The notes below the pieces were generated by a model. That model saw only the letters and a program-made list of their open reading frames with translations, searched no databases and was not told where the DNA came from. From Jacaranda mimosifolia (lineage: Eukaryota; Streptophyta; Magnoliopsida; Lamiales; Bignoniaceae): a stretch of 64,000 bases of DNA. The position numbers were made by a program, and so were the translations under genes. Numbering within the stretch: the stretch's first letter is position 1; every line of letters starts with the position of its first letter. Location of the stretch: the NCBI GenBank assembly GCA_018894105.1, contig CM032117.1:40404501-40468500 (forward strand). Reading direction: 5' to 3'. This document shows, piece after piece, positions 33,131-44,439 of this stretch.

Positions 33131-34242
33131 GGTTTTGCAATTGGATAAATAGCAGATAACCCCTAACCTATATGGTCATTTGCATTTCGCCTTCCAACCA
33201 TCGCAGGTGCGCGGAACAATTACCCAACCTTTGCTAAATGTGCTCAAAATACTAGATGCTCCAATTTTTAAGTGATATTTTAAGTGATATATTTTGGAGA
33301 ATTGCACTTTGCTCCTTGATATTTTGAAAATTTATATTTAGTCACCTAAAGTACGTTAAAATATTATACATAGCATTAAATCCTTATTTTGGTGAAATAA
33401 AGTGAAATATTTGCTAAAAATTATTCATGTATTACTTAATGTATCAATATATCACCAAATTAGTCAATTTGAGTTATCTTAAAAGTATAAGCTAACAAAA
33501 TGGTTAAAGTTTTTCCAAATTAATATGCGTGAGATAATTAAAAATTATTTTTAGGTTAGATTGCCAAATTGTTGCTATGTATTTATAAATTTGTGCTTAT
33601 TTTTATTATGAGTATAAGCTGTTTGGGGTTTTAATTTGAATAAGAATGAGATAGGTAACACTAGTCGGACAAATATGGCAACAAATAATGTAGATTTTAG
33701 TATCAACATCATCTCTCTCTCATTTATTATTCTATTAAAATAAAAAATATTTGAATACCATTTGCGAATAAATATGCATAGTGTTACACTAATATAAAAA
33801 TGAAGTAGGGCATAGCTATTAAATCAGTTTTGTTCATCTCATTCATAGAAACTAAATAAAATATATCATAAAATCAATTTGAAATTATAATATAACTCAG
33901 ACTGACTTAATTATCCATATATTGACAAATGACCAATGCGTGATAATCAACTTATTCAACAAAAATAAAACTTTTATGATAAAAATGTGACATTTTAGAA
34001 TATTTAGGTAGCTAAATGCACATTTGTTGAAATTAAGGAAGTAAAGTACAACATATTCAAAGTATCTCAACATCTCTAGTGGAATATTCTATCGGAATAT
34101 TAAACGAGAGTGTATTCGAATACATTTAGCAAAGTTTGGACAATTATTCTGCATACTTGCAATTATTGGAGGGCAGAGAGCACATGACCACATAAGTTTG
34201 GGGATTGTCTTTTTTTCACCTTTTTCCATTTACTCAAAACCC
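33131..34242. mobile_element. 1.1-kb Mutator-like foldback element
   Basis: Both ends carry long inverted repeats of over 200 bp, starting GGTTTTG on the left and (reverse complement) on the right. They run through 'ATATGGTCATTTGCATTTCGCC' against 'ATGTGGTCATGTGCTCTCTGCC', then 'CTTTGCTAAATGT' in both, and further inward 'TTTAGTCACCTAAA' against 'TTTAGCTACCTAAA'. There is no ORF. A target duplication was not clear. Its style (C-rich subterminal 'AACCATCGCAGGTG') resembles the MITE at 14119-14398. Confidence 0.7.
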
Positions 34243-34752
34243 AATATAAGGAGGTCTGGATAATATTTCACTAATTTTCTTAAATGCAAATATCTTTCAG
34301 TTTTTGAGTTGCTTACATTCAAGTACTAGGGTCAGTAAACGTATCAAATTTTAACTTTGTTGACATGTTTAAATAACTTAGTAATTTTGATTCCTAGACT
34401 ATTATTTCATTGAGATCGTATTAATTATTTGAATTAAAATTACTAACTTCCTTTAGACATGATTAACTTGGTTCATGTAAATATTTTATCTCAATGTAAC
34501 TATTCAATTTATTTCTTTTAATCCTATTAGGGCTTGTTTGCCTGCAATGATAGGATTAATAAATATAAGATTTATTATCTAAAAAATATATCATTACCAC
34601 ACAATACTTTGTTTGCTTGTTTGGATTATTAGTTTGGATAATCTAATCTTAATACACTCAAGGCTCTTTTGCTTGGTGTGATTGGTTAGATATGATATAT
34701 ATGACATTGATAAAATTTTATAGATTTTGTATTCAAAGCATCTTTATATAAT

Positions 34753-34942
34753 ATTTGATAACAAAAGATAAGGTTATTTTTGGCATTGCATATATAATCA
34801 AATTATTAAAATCATACAACCACATACAAGATCAGGTTATCCAAACAACCACATACAAGATCAGGTTATCCAAACCATGCAAGCAAGCATAATTTGATTA
34901 TATATGCAATGCCAAAAATAACCTTACCTTTTGTTATCAAAT
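34753..34942. repeat. Near-perfect inverted repeat with a 29-bp tandem duplication in the loop
   Basis: Arms 34753-34804 and 34891-34942 are 52 bp and differ at one position. The loop holds two identical 29-bp units, 34817-34845 and 34846-34874 (CAACCACATACAAGATCAGG...). The arms could form a long hairpin in RNA. It may be a young MITE-like insertion, but ends and target duplication were not resolved. Confidence 0.8.
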
Positions 34943-34974
34943 GATAACATAGTTAAAGGGTGGACAAATAATTT

Positions 34975-35526
34975 GAGAAGCTTGTTCTATTAATATGATT
35001 AAACTAATCTTTTAAGTTTGCTTTTAAAAATTAAAATAGTATAATTATTTTAATGTAAATATTTTGGCTATAAAAATTGCTTCATATGTAGATTAAAAAA
35101 TATTATTTTCTTTTTCATTTATTTTTTTGCACAATATGAAGATTAAAATAAACAAATAACTAAAATACATAAAAAAATTAAAAATATTAAATAGTAAACT
35201 GAAAAAAATAAGTATGCATTACAATGTAACTTAAAATCTTTTGATACATTTACTAATTTACTAATGAATTATCAAGAAACTAAAAATAACTATGAATCAT
35301 AACTAAAAATAACTATGAATTATTCTTAAATAACACATAAAATTATCAAGAAAAATAATATCTATATCTTAAATAAAAATAAAAATATTTCTTATTTTTA
35401 TTGTCTATAATATTCCCTCCTTTAGAGATTCTAAGAGCCTTCTTTTACTAGCTAGAGGGGTGAAATCATTTTTTGTCATCTTAATCAAGCATGCTTTAAG
35501 ATTTGGAAAACAAATCAAGCCATAAA
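34975..35526. other. Unassigned AT-rich stretch
   Basis: Very AT-rich, no coding or structural signal recognised. Two short direct repeats of AACTAAAAATAACTATGAAT occur near 35277-35320. Confidence 0.4.
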
Positions 35527-36960
35527 GTCTTGATTAGGGGTGTTCAGAAAAAACCAAAACCCACCGAACCAATCAAAAATTGAAAAAATTGAACCGAACA
35601 GAAGTATAATTCGATTCTATTTTTGGTTTGGTTCGGTTCGGTTTTTTTACTCTATTAACCGAAATCGAACTGAAAATCGAAAAAAATTGGTTCATCGAAC
35701 TAAAAATCGGTATTTCAATTTTTGGTCGGTTTTCAATTTGGTTTTTTCATTTTTTATATATATAAAATTTCATTATTCAAGTGCTAGTAGTTTTAGTTTT
35801 ATTTCACATTTTTTATTAAATTTTTTAAGTTTAAAATAAATTAATATAAATTTTCAAATAATATAAATGTTAATGTATTCTTAAATTTTTGGGATAAATC
35901 AAAGGAAGTTTTTGATAAAGTGAAATAATTGAGAAAAAAAGAAGTAAAATTGTAGAAGAGAAAAATAAAACAATATTGTCTTTATTTTATAAAATATAAT
36001 TGATTTTATCATCTTATTACTAAATATATCAAAGTAGTTATTAAAAACCCTACGTTTTATAAATAGTATAGATATTAATATATGACATATAAAAACATGA
36101 ATAATTTTGATACAAAGAGAAAAAAATTATATTTTTTCTAAACTCAAACAATACAATTATATAAATTTTTTAGTATACAAATTAATACACATTACATATA
36201 AAAAATAGATGATTATGATTTAAAGAGAAAAAAATACGATATAAAAAGAAAATTATTATTTTTAATTAATTAATTAAACTTATATATATATTATAGGGTA
36301 TATTGATGAATAAAATTGAAATTTCAATTTAAATTGCAAACTAAGGGATTGAATCATATTCCTGTGGTAGTACCAGTAGTACATTGCATCTGCTGGCCAA
36401 TAAAAATTTTATCTATATTATTATAAAAACAAAGATTGTTTTGTGTCTAAAACAGCAGTTATTTTTCTTCATTTACATAATTTGTCCTTTTAATTATTCC
36501 AACAACAAAAATTAACAATATAATTTGAAGGATAAATTGGAGAATTCAACATAAAAAAGATAGGTTGGATACCAATTTTATCAATATTCCAAAATTATCC
36601 TTTAGAAATGATGATTTAATAAGGTTATAATTGTATTTTTCAAATGACATTAATTAGCTATTTAACTTTAGTAGACTGACTTTAAGATTTAATTAGCTAC
36701 TCGACCTTGGGAATTAAGGTTTGAATATGCAAAAATCACGTGCATTTGCCTTGGCAGTTATAAACATTTTTTTATCAAATAGTAAAAAAAGAACAAGTAA
36801 TCTAATTCAAATTTTTTACCTAAAACCAAATATTCTTTGTCAAGCAAACTTTTTGGTATGAAAAAAAGTAATCTAATTCAATATTTTCATCTAAAAATAA
36901 ATACATATTTTTTGTCAAACTTACTTTTATCAAATAAATTTTTTGGGACTAAAAGAATAA

Positions 36961-38864
36961 TGGGTCGTTTGTTTTCATTTTCTCTAGCCATTTTTATTTT
37001 CTCCTGAAAATGAAAACAGAAAACTATCACTTTCTATACTATTTTTTCAAACATTTTCATTTTCAAAACCCACTGTTTAATATTCTCTCTCCATTTTCAT
37101 CTAATTTTCAACCCCTAAACCCACTTATACTTGCATTTTTTCCTTTCCCAACACTCCTCATACGTCTTTCATTCCCATCAAATGTCAAAATTTATCTGGC
37201 AGCTTCCCAACTTAAACAAAATGGAGAGAGCAGAATGTTGTCTTCACTTTCACAAAGCAAAACCCACTCTCTCACCGTTTCAAAGGAAGCTGCAACAATC
37301 GAGAGCTAACCACGGCAAGCGACGAAGTTTCTTCCACCGCGTCCACCGGCGAAGCGACGGCGAGCATCTCTGACGGTTAGTACTTACCTGTGACGTACGG
37401 GGAAACAAAGCAATTGCTGTACCCGTCATATTTGTGCCAGGAAATGCAACATTTTTGGGTTTTGCTTCAAATTATTCCTATGTTTTTCTAGGTTTTGACT
37501 TGGTTTTTGAGGAGTTGGTATATGTGTGTAAATCTTGCTTCATTTGTATGTTCTTCTTTGCAAGACCCATATAGGAAAATGAGTGAAGAAAATAGATAAA
37601 AAAGGAGCATCTTTTTTGCGGGCATAGCTTTTTATTTGTGTTTGCACTTTGAAAAACTCATTCTTTTATCTGAGAAAGCGTGGTGGTCTGCATTCAAATG
37701 TGGGGATGAATGTTGATTATTATCATGTTCATTGGTTAATATGTGAATATATGTAGTTTTGGAAATTTTTTGTTGTTGGTGATGTTTTAGGCCTTCCACA
37801 CCAATTTGTGTCTTGCTCTAGTTTTGAATATAGATGGTTTTGGATTCTTGTTTATTACCCAACTCTTGTTTGCATTGAACTATAAATTGTCATTTGTGTG
37901 CTAGAAGAGAAAGACGTGTTATGATGATATTAAGCGTGTATATATATATTTGTGTGGGAAGGATTTTGTTTGTTAATATGTGATGTTAGTTTAGATTATA
38001 AATCACATGCCAAGAAGAGAAGAGGAAGAAAAATTCATACATTGCAAATATACTTCAAGATAAAATATAACTGAAATATTAGATAGATTGAAAGAAATGT
38101 TCGAAAATATTTTTGAATGGATGAATATATATTGAATGTATATGGTTTTGAATTCATGTTGTTTGGGGTTATAGATAGTGCAATAGTTGAATTATTACAG
38201 TTTTTTATTTTTTATTTTTTGGGTTTATAGCATGATGTCTTGAGATGCCGACTTGTTTTGTATGCACATATGATCATTTCTTTATTAGATTGCATTTTGA
38301 ACAAGGGTTTGCTGTTACATTTGTTGGCATAGTACAAGTTATATTGGAATGCTACATTATGTTTGATGGGTTAGTGACACCTAAGAACGTAGCTAGCCAT
38401 ACTAAATTTGACATCGGATTCAATAATCCTGTAGTCTGAGTCGTCAGTATGAATCGAAAACATAATTGTACCTTGGGCGTAGATTGTTATCTTTACAGTA
38501 CATAGACTCCTGTACATGACACTATAATTGAGACGAAGCATGATATATCTCATCAATGCTGAACACACAAATTGTTTAACAACTTCTTTCGAGGGCCACA
38601 TTTATGACATATAGTTAAGCAAATTAAAATGTTATTGCGCACATAAAGGCATGTTGAACCTCAATTAATGGTTCACGAGTGATATCCCCAACAAGTAATT
38701 GATAGGTTATTTGTTCCACAAATTACCTATGGTTCTCCCAACAATAATGCAATGAATTTGAAGCTGGATATTATGTAAAATATATGTGTAATATATAATG
38801 ACCAAGTAGTGATACATAAAAGTAGAAGCTTATGAATCTAACTTAATCTCATCGTATCGAATAG
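36961..38864 (+). other. 5' leader of Harbinger element 1
   Basis: This has no long coding frame. A GC-richer stretch at 37290-37385, ending CTGACG followed by GTTAGTACTT, could be a leader exon with a splice donor; the rest reads like a T-rich intron. The frames 37010-37309 and 37131-37373 overlap this leader and show no domain. Confidence 0.45.
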
Positions 38865-39857
38865 ATGCAAACTACTTCAAAGCTAGTGCGGAATAGGGCA
38901 ACTGAGGCTAAATGGGATTATGCTACTTTGACTGTGTTTCATAGAATTGATGTAGGAACAATTCATCAAAGTCCAACTTCTCTCCACTACCTTCACACAC
39001 TCCATTTGGTTGGAAATACAATAGGAACTAAATCTTAAAACACAACATTTCTATGTCGTTGACCAATTGAAGAATAAACTCAATAGAGTCAGACAATTAT
39101 GGCGTAAGTTTCATGACTTACTCACTAAGAAGACATGATTCAGTTGGGATTGTGTGATTGGCACAATCACAGCATTGGAGGAGCGCTGGGTCGAATGGCT
39201 AATTGTAAGAATAAAGTTCCCATATAGTTTCGTACACTAAAATTGTATTCGTAAGGTAGCCTAGGCGCGATTAAGGGAATTTGTGTCATGTTGCTCTTCT
39301 TAATAAGAAATCCCAATGGATGGCAGCCTCAAAAACAAGGGTCTCCCATATTATTATCTTTGCACTAAAATGTTCCACAACACGATCGCTAGTAGGAGTC
39401 ATGCCAGGTCTTCTTCACAACCAGCATATGAGAGCGAGGAGGATGTAGACTTAAATGTTCCCAACCAAGATGCCCTAGGAGATCCTCCAAATACCTTTGA
39501 GCCTCAACCTACCAATGAGGGAACTTTTAATCCTCCATGTAATGTTGGCCCCAACCTACTAGCCATGCTGAACTAATTTCTAGGTCAAAGAAATCCAAAA
39601 GCAACTGCTTCTCGAGGATAGATGAAGCTATTGATGCTTGGACTAGTGTCAATAGTACTATGGCTAAGAAGCTTGAGAAAGGTGCTTCGCATAACATTGA
39701 TGATTGCATGGTTGTGCTGAAGAGCATGGACGGCCTATCTCGCCATTTATTCTTCAAAGCTCAAGATGCTCTCTTGAAAAAGATGCGTTGCAAGATGTTT
39801 CTACTGATGATTGATGAAGATAGGAGAGATTGGGTTGAGTCTTTGGGGGAGGGTTGA
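38865..39857 (+). pseudogene. Harbinger ORF1 (Myb/SANT-like) of element 1
   Basis: The N-terminal part is in pieces. 'VDQLKNKLNRVRQLWRKFHD' near 39055-39115 and 'FSWDCVIGTITALEERW' near 39130-39190 match the trihelix/Myb domain with its 'GWD...T..A...W' motif. A linker follows with 'ESEEDVDLNVPNQD', and a conserved tail at 39660-39857: 'SHNIDDCMVVLKSMDGLS', 'LFFKAQDALL', 'DRRDWVESLGEG'. The tail matches that of element 2. Several stops and a frameshift are present. The family's proteins bind transposon ends together with the transposase. Confidence 0.75.
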
Positions 39858-40518
39858 CTTGGGCCTATGCTGAAAAATTGTTGTTTTATGCAAACTTCTG
39901 TTCGTTTCATTCCGTATTTGTATTTGTATTCTCATGTGTGTGAAGGATGTTTCTACCTTTTAAAGAAAGCTTTAAAGACTTTGCTCTATGTAATAGTTGT
40001 AACAAACTTGTAAGCATGTAGGGTGTGTCCTTGTAAGTGATTGTACATGAAATTGAACCTCCACGGACGGAGACACATGCATTAGACTTTTCCCCATTAA
40101 CTGGTGCATGGTTAATGTGACGTGGCAGCTTTTTCTTTTAATTTTCCTGTCTGCTTGGTTATATTTTTTAAGCAATTAATAGAATATGACTGTGTCAAAC
40201 TGCACAAGAATCATTTTCTTACTTACCTATTGCTAGTAATGATGCGAAAACACATAAATTGATTCATTCAGTATTGTATTATGCAGTACTAAAAAGTTGG
40301 ATGACATATTTTTTCTTCCCCTATCATAGTAGGCACATCTTGGTAGTACCGGTGATCGTGTTTGTGGTCTCTTTTGCTTCATCGTGTTTATGCTATCTTA
40401 TGCTTACATATGAGGCTGTCAAATTGAGCGCATCTTTATTCATATGTAGCTTACTTTATTATCATAATACATGTACTTTACAATGTGCAGTACACTTTCT
40501 GTTGTGCCATCTATTCTA

Positions 40519-41640
40519 ATGGATCAAATTAGTGAGTCGGAATCTATATGTCAGTCTGATGAGGAAATGTATGAAAATGGAAGCTCATCATCTGATTCTT
40601 CCTCTGGCTCATCTTCGTCCTCATCTAACTCCTCCTCCCCCAACTTTGACAAAAGTACCCAATATGATGATGGCATGGCTTTCATTTTCCTTTCACAAGT
40701 TCTGTGTCTATCTCACTTCGGCAACAAAATACCTTGCTATACGTCCAAGTTACGAGGGGCAGATTGGGTTGGGGAGCTTCTTGACAGTCATCCCCAAAGG
40801 ATAAGAAATGCATTACGAATGACCCATCATGGTTTTAATGCCTTACGTGATTTTTTAGCATCATGTGGACTCTTAAAGGAAGGGATATCGGCTAAAGTTG
40901 GTCTGAAAGAATCTATTGCAATATTTTTGCAAATAGTAAGCCATGCGAAAGATCAACGTGATAACTGTGAGAGATTCCAACACTCAAGCAAAACTGTCCA
41001 TCGTCATGTGCGAAGGGTTGCTAAGGCCTTAAATATTGTAGCACCTAAGATAATCACTCATCCTGATTTCAATACTGTCCATCAAAAAATTGTGACGAGC
41101 AGTACTTTCTACCCCTACTTCAAGGTAACTCCCATACACTTGCTAATCACGTTCTTTTAGACCTGACAACTTGAATACTTGCAATCATATAATCATCAAT
41201 GCCTTCTTTTTAGGATTGTGTTGGTGCAGTTGATGGCACAATTGTTCCCGCATCAGCACCACCACAGCAACAAAATGAGTACAGATGTCGTAAGGCCATT
41301 ATGGCACAAAATGTTCTGGCCATCTGCGACATGGACCTCAAGTTCACTTATGTGTATGCGGGGTGGGAGGGAAGTGCAAATGATGCACGTGTGTTGACTA
41401 ATGCAATTACCACAGATCTGAATTTTCCATGGCCACCACAAGGTTAAAAGATAAAGTGGGCTTACACAGTTACTTTACAAATCATGATACTTATATTCGT
41501 CTCTTAACTTCTCACTTCCATATTCTTAGGCAATTATTACCTCGTTGAGTCTAGCTATTGTAACTTCTCTGGGTTCTTAGCCCCGTATTGCTTTCACTGC
41601 TACCACTTGAATCATTATAGAATTCCCCATGGAATGCTCA
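40519..41640 (+). pseudogene. PIF/Harbinger transposase 1 (three exon segments, C-terminus lost)
   Basis: Exon 1, 40519-41124, is open: a serine-rich start, then 'GADWVGELLDSHPQRIRNAL', 'FNALRDFLASCGLL', 'ESIAIFLQIVSH', 'RFQHSSKTVHRH' and 'YPYFK'. A GT-AG intron (41125-41213) leads to exon 2, 41214-41442: 'DCVGAVDGTI' (first Asp), 'QNVLAICDMDLKFTYVYAGW', 'GSANDARVL' (second Asp at 41382-41384). A second intron (41443-41529) leads to 'GNYYLVESSY' and 'GFLAPYCFHCYHL'. The frame then enters a GC-rich stretch and the third catalytic acid is missing. I chose the ATG at 40519 because an AG acceptor-like GTGCAG lies just before it. Confidence 0.85.
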
Positions 41641-41822
41641 GGGGCCTGTCAGAGTGGTATTGTAACCAAGGCGCCTTGCAACCTGCTGCCAGCGTCGTGC
41701 GCGGGGGGCATCGTTCATGCACCCCAGGGCGTGGCTGTGGCAGTAACAATTACCAAGGATAGCGCTGGGGCGCGTAAGTTGTGCGCTTCGGCCCACAACA
41801 CATACCTGGCAATCAGGGGCCA
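41625..41822. other. GC-rich segment of unknown origin inside the Harbinger element
   Basis: About 200 bp that are clearly richer in G and C than everything around, placed where the transposase C-terminus should be. No family was recognised. The open frames on either strand show no domain. It may be captured foreign DNA. Confidence 0.5.
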
Positions 41823-42732
41823 TTTTTTCTTTTGTTTCTCTTTTTTTTCCCTCAAAACTTAAATTTTATTTTTACATTTCCACTACACAAACCACTGTGT
41901 TGTATGGCAGGAAAATAATTTTTTTTGTCTATTTTACCTTAAATTTTCAAATTTAAACACATCACATCATTAATTTATTTTCAAATTCCAACATACACAT
42001 CACATTATCATAATCACATTTATTCAATACAAAAACACCCAACACATCCAAATATAATTCATTTTCACACTCATATAAACCTACAATTTTAAACAACACA
42101 TCCAAATACAACTCATTTTCAAAACCGCATTTTCTAACTAAATTTCATTACCCATTTTCACTCGAAAATGAAAATGGCCTCTGAAAATGAAACCAAACGG
42201 CCCCTAAGTAACCCAATTCAAAAAATTTTTTAAACAAACTTGTATCACACTTTTTTGGTTTTTTTTTAAGAACCTTAAATCAGTTCGGTTTCGGTTTGGT
42301 AAACCGACTAAACCAAAACTGAATCTACTTGTAACCGAAAAAACTGATTTGGTTTCGATTAAAATCAAAATCAAACTGATTACAATTGATTTAAAATCGA
42401 ACCGAACCTAGTTGGTTATGCATTTCAAAAAATCAAAAAATTTGGTTAACCGACCGAACCATTTTGTTCGGTCGATTTTAATCAAATGCGCACCCCTAGT
42501 CTTAATCTATAAACCACCATAGCCCACGATGCCATCCGATATGTAAAGATATAATAGGCCACAAAAAAAAAGGTGAATATAAATTCAATTATATCTATCT
42601 AATACAAGCAAACAAACTCTTAATTGATACTCACTATTTAATACTTTCGAGACATATCTCAGTCACATATTAACTATAATTATGAAATTATAAGTTATGT
42701 GGCTTTTTAGTTAATTATTTAGGCATCCCTTA

Positions 42733-43084
42733 CACTATGTTTGGTTTAAGAATTTTGATAAGGAAAGGAAAGTATTAGAGAAAAGAAAAAGAAAAGAAAA
42801 GAAATATAAAATCTTAAATTTGTTTGATTGCTAAAGAAAATAATGAAGAAAGGGATGTGGAAATGAAGGGTGATAAATATGTTGGAGAATAAGAGAGTTC
42901 AAATAGACTTTTTCTTCATTTTCTTTATCATTTTGCGAGGAAAATTCATTTTCCTTAGATGCACTATAGTTTTCCCCAACTTTTCCTTTCTTTAATATTT
43001 TCCTTACCAACCAAACAATAAAAAATATTTTCCTTAGCATTTTCTTTTCTTTTTCTCACCAAAATTCATGAACCAAACATAATG
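42733..43084. mobile_element. Tourist-type MITE (352 bp)
   Basis: The ends are CACTATGTTTGGTTTAAGAA and, reverse-complemented on the right, CATTATGTTTGGTTCATGAA. The flanking 3-bp duplication TTA is at 42730-42732 and 43085-43087. Inner arms are purine-rich on the left and pyrimidine-rich on the right (GGAAAGGAAAG / TTTCCTT), so it can fold back. It is non-coding; the frame at 42831-43040 is inside it. Confidence 0.8.
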
Positions 43085-43138
43085 TTAAGGTTCAATCATA
43101 ATTCAAATACAAACTATGCATGCTACCACCATCTCCCG

Positions 43139-43167
<29 letters not shown>
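43139..43167. repeat. (TA)n microsatellite
   Basis: About 14 TA units directly beside the solo LTR. The LTR's target duplication (ATATC) overlaps its end. Confidence 0.9.
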
Positions 43168-43168
<1 letters not shown>

Positions 43169-43169
<1 letters not shown>

Positions 43170-43979
43170 GATGAGGGTAAAAACAGTATATAACTGAATT
43201 GGGACGGAATTTGGGTGGATTGACCTACCTGGTCGAGTAAGTGAGCTCCATAGATACCTGGGCTGAGTTCTGCAACCACAAGCAAACATCAGGCTAGCTG
43301 AGGTGCCCTCGGTTATGGCACTCCAATGCTCAAGCCAGTATGAGAATGACCAGATAAGATGAGCAGAAGAGTGAGGGCTTGGCAATATAGAATGGCATAC
43401 CTTCAGTGAGGCTGGGAATGGGGTATTTATAGCCCTCCCCAGGTGAGGGATTTGTCTAAGATGCCCTTAGCATGTAGGAAGGGCTCTTGTCATTGTATAA
43501 GGGGCTTTAGGTCATCTCTCATTCCTGTACTATTCAAAGTAGCTTCACTTCTAGCTTTCATGGATATAATAGTACACTGGAGGCGCGCTCCCTGCCTGGT
43601 GCGGCAGTATGAGCGGTACTGGGGCGGCACGAGCCATTAATGTGGAGGCATGCCACCTGTCAGGGCATTTCATGCACCATAGAAGGGATCCTGTAGTGAT
43701 CAGTCGACCTCACTAGTCGACATATAGATCGACCCCAGAATGGGGTTGACGGCTGGTGGAAGAGGCAGTCGAACACTCTGGTTGAACGAGCCGAGCATCT
43801 GAGCTCGGCTCGCGGCCTAGTCGAATGACATCAGTGTTGCTCAGTGTGCCGTGGGAGCAAAGGTGTGAGAGGTCGACCAAGGTCGACAACGCGATTGGGC
43901 TCCGAGAATGAGATGTGCTTGATGATGTGCTCTTGGGTCAATAGTCTTTAGGCTGAGCCTATTGGGCTATCCCATATCA
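43169..43979 (-). repeat. Solo LTR of the Tat/Retand-like family
   Basis: Read on the minus strand it starts TGATATGGGATAGCCCAA, like TGATATAGGATGGCCCAA at 12194, and ends CCTCATCA, like the 3' LTR. The TATAAAT box is at 43425-43431 (-). It is flanked by a perfect 5-bp duplication ATATC (43164-43168 and 43980-43984). No primer site or gag follows, so it is a recombination product. Frames inside are not genes. Confidence 0.92.
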
Positions 43980-43984
43980 ATATC

Positions 43985-44399
43985 CTACCCCAATTACCTC
44001 CTATTGTTTTACTACTATCCCGACTTTCTCAATGTCATAGAATACCTAACAGACAATCTTAAGGTCAAATTAGATTTTAGTTGCAAACTTAATTCATGAT
44101 TAACCTATGCTAATTAACTTCATTTGGAAATCTTAGTTTATAATATATCATGGTGTCTTGGTGGAGGGATATTAGAATAACCAATCATCTTCAATCTATT
44201 AGGTCTGATTCCCATAATAATTTATTTGCGTCAACTCTTAAATTTAATACTCCGTCAATCAGTTCTTAGGCTTGAGTTATGAAACCAAAAATATGCCTTA
44301 TATTTACTTGGATTCTTAATTCTTCCTTTTCATTTTTTAATTGTTATGTCACTACAAAAATAATATATAATAATTTGAAAATTTGATATAATCACACCA

Positions 44400-44439
<40 letters not shown>

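Larger units (their letters stand above)
36961..42204 (+). mobile_element. PIF/Harbinger element 1 (5.2 kb, complete ends)
   Basis: Terminal inverted repeats of about 40 bp: TGGGTCGTTTGTTTTCATTTTC on the left against GGGGCCGTTTGGTTTCATTTTC (reverse complement) on the right, both going on with an AGCC/GGCCATTTT stretch. The 3-bp duplication TAA is at 36958-36960 and 42205-42207. The site lies in a local tandem motif (AAAAAAAGTAATCTAATTCAA, seen twice at 36793-36880), whose third copy is restored when the element is removed. It contains ORF1 and a transposase, both damaged. Confidence 0.9.
35535..42498. mobile_element. hAT-like non-autonomous element, carrying a nested Harbinger
   Basis: The ends are TAGGGGTG...CACCCCTA, and both subterminal regions are rich in GGTTTGGTTCGG/AACCGAACC motifs. 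The 8-bp flanks GTCTTGAT (35527-35534) and GTCTTAAT (42499-42506) match at seven positions, as for a hAT target duplication. Without the nested Harbinger (36961-42204 plus TAA) it is about 1.7 kb and non-coding. Confidence 0.75.
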
